Assembly (NCBI GenBank): GCA_029260195.1
Contig: JAJDDS010000118.1
Span: forward strand, 1-5,130
Length of the DNA: 5,130 nt
Origin: Phycisphaerae bacterium
Lineage (GTDB): Bacteria; Planctomycetota; Phycisphaerae; UBA1845
Direction: 5' to 3'
Positions within the stretch are counted from its first letter, which is position 1, and every line of letters starts with the position of its first letter. The notes below the pieces were generated by a model. It saw only the letters and a list, made by a program, of their open reading frames with translations, searched no databases and was not told the origin of the DNA. A program made the position numbers and the translations under genes. Positions 5,065 through 5,130 of this stretch are shown piece after piece.

Positions 5065-5130
5065 CGGAACAAGATCACGCCGGTTTGTCAAGGACGGTTA
5101 CGCATGTTTCGACGCACGGATTCGCAAGCG
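4996..5130. mobile_element. Possible left end of an inserted element breaking the HAD gene
   Basis: HAD resemblance ends at Leu117 (codon 4993-4995). The next 108 bases show less of the C-ending codon style of the two upstream genes and contain 61 G or C. The stretch includes a small inverted pair, AAAAAC (5007-5012) and GTTTTT (5020-5025), and leads to a well-placed gene start at 5104. That layout fits the end of an insertion sequence with its transposase start. The far end and any target duplication are outside the window, so a deletion, rearrangement or joining artefact at the HindIII hexamer AAGCTT (4990-4995) is equally open. Confidence 0.25.
5104..5130 (+). CDS. Possible start of a new gene (partial, transposase suspected)
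   Basis: An ATG at 5104 is preceded by AAGGA (5090-5094) with a 9-base spacer and opens a frame reading MFRRTDSQA to the window edge. Nine residues are too few to assign a family. The position just after the break in the HAD gene and the MFR-x-x-D-x-Q style of N-terminus make a transposase a reasonable guess, nothing more. Confidence 0.35.

Overview
The window is GC-rich DNA with four gene signals and one large intergenic gap. The style of the big surface protein suggests a bacterium of the Planctomycetota, perhaps Phycisphaerae-like. It has FG-GAP repeats with DDDAC...C-x-SG loops, Cys-rich 'CDDGD.CT..CD' modules, a 'GDGVPDEC' stretch and a terminal dockerin-like EF-hand. This assignment comes from recognised protein style; no marker gene is present.

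Layout. (1) Positions 2-130, + strand: the last 42 codons of an unidentified gene ending in one membrane helix and basic residues. (2) Positions 197-3553, - strand: an exported protein of about 1118 residues. It has seven FG-GAP repeats, a Cys-rich insert built from two tandem 16-cysteine modules, six more FG-GAP repeats (the last cut short), and a single dockerin-like calcium loop at the end. It converges on gene 1 with a 66-base gap. (3) Positions 3554-3980: a divergent intergenic region of about 430 bases. It has no convincing gene but holds a 78-base nested palindrome, a smaller hairpin and a 10-base-spaced direct repeat. (4) Positions 3981-4625, + strand: a KDPG/KHG-type aldolase with the Schiff-base lysine and catalytic glutamate in place. 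(5) Positions 4645-5064, + strand: the N-terminal half of a type II haloacid-dehalogenase-like HAD hydrolase. Family resemblance stops abruptly at a HindIII hexamer (4990-4995), just before the second catalytic motif. (6) Positions 5104-5130, + strand: a possible new gene start with a good ribosome binding site, cut by the window edge.

The aldolase and HAD genes are 19 bases apart on the same strand and look like an operon for sugar-acid or 2-keto-acid metabolism. The HAD gene appears broken, most simply by an inserted mobile element whose first gene would be the one starting at 5104, or by a rearrangement or assembly/cloning join. The FG-GAP protein is transcribed away from them and has no visible functional link.

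I see no defence system, CRISPR array, RNA gene or clearly new system. The points most worth a second look are the HAD break, the nested palindrome, and the very regular internal architecture of the FG-GAP protein.
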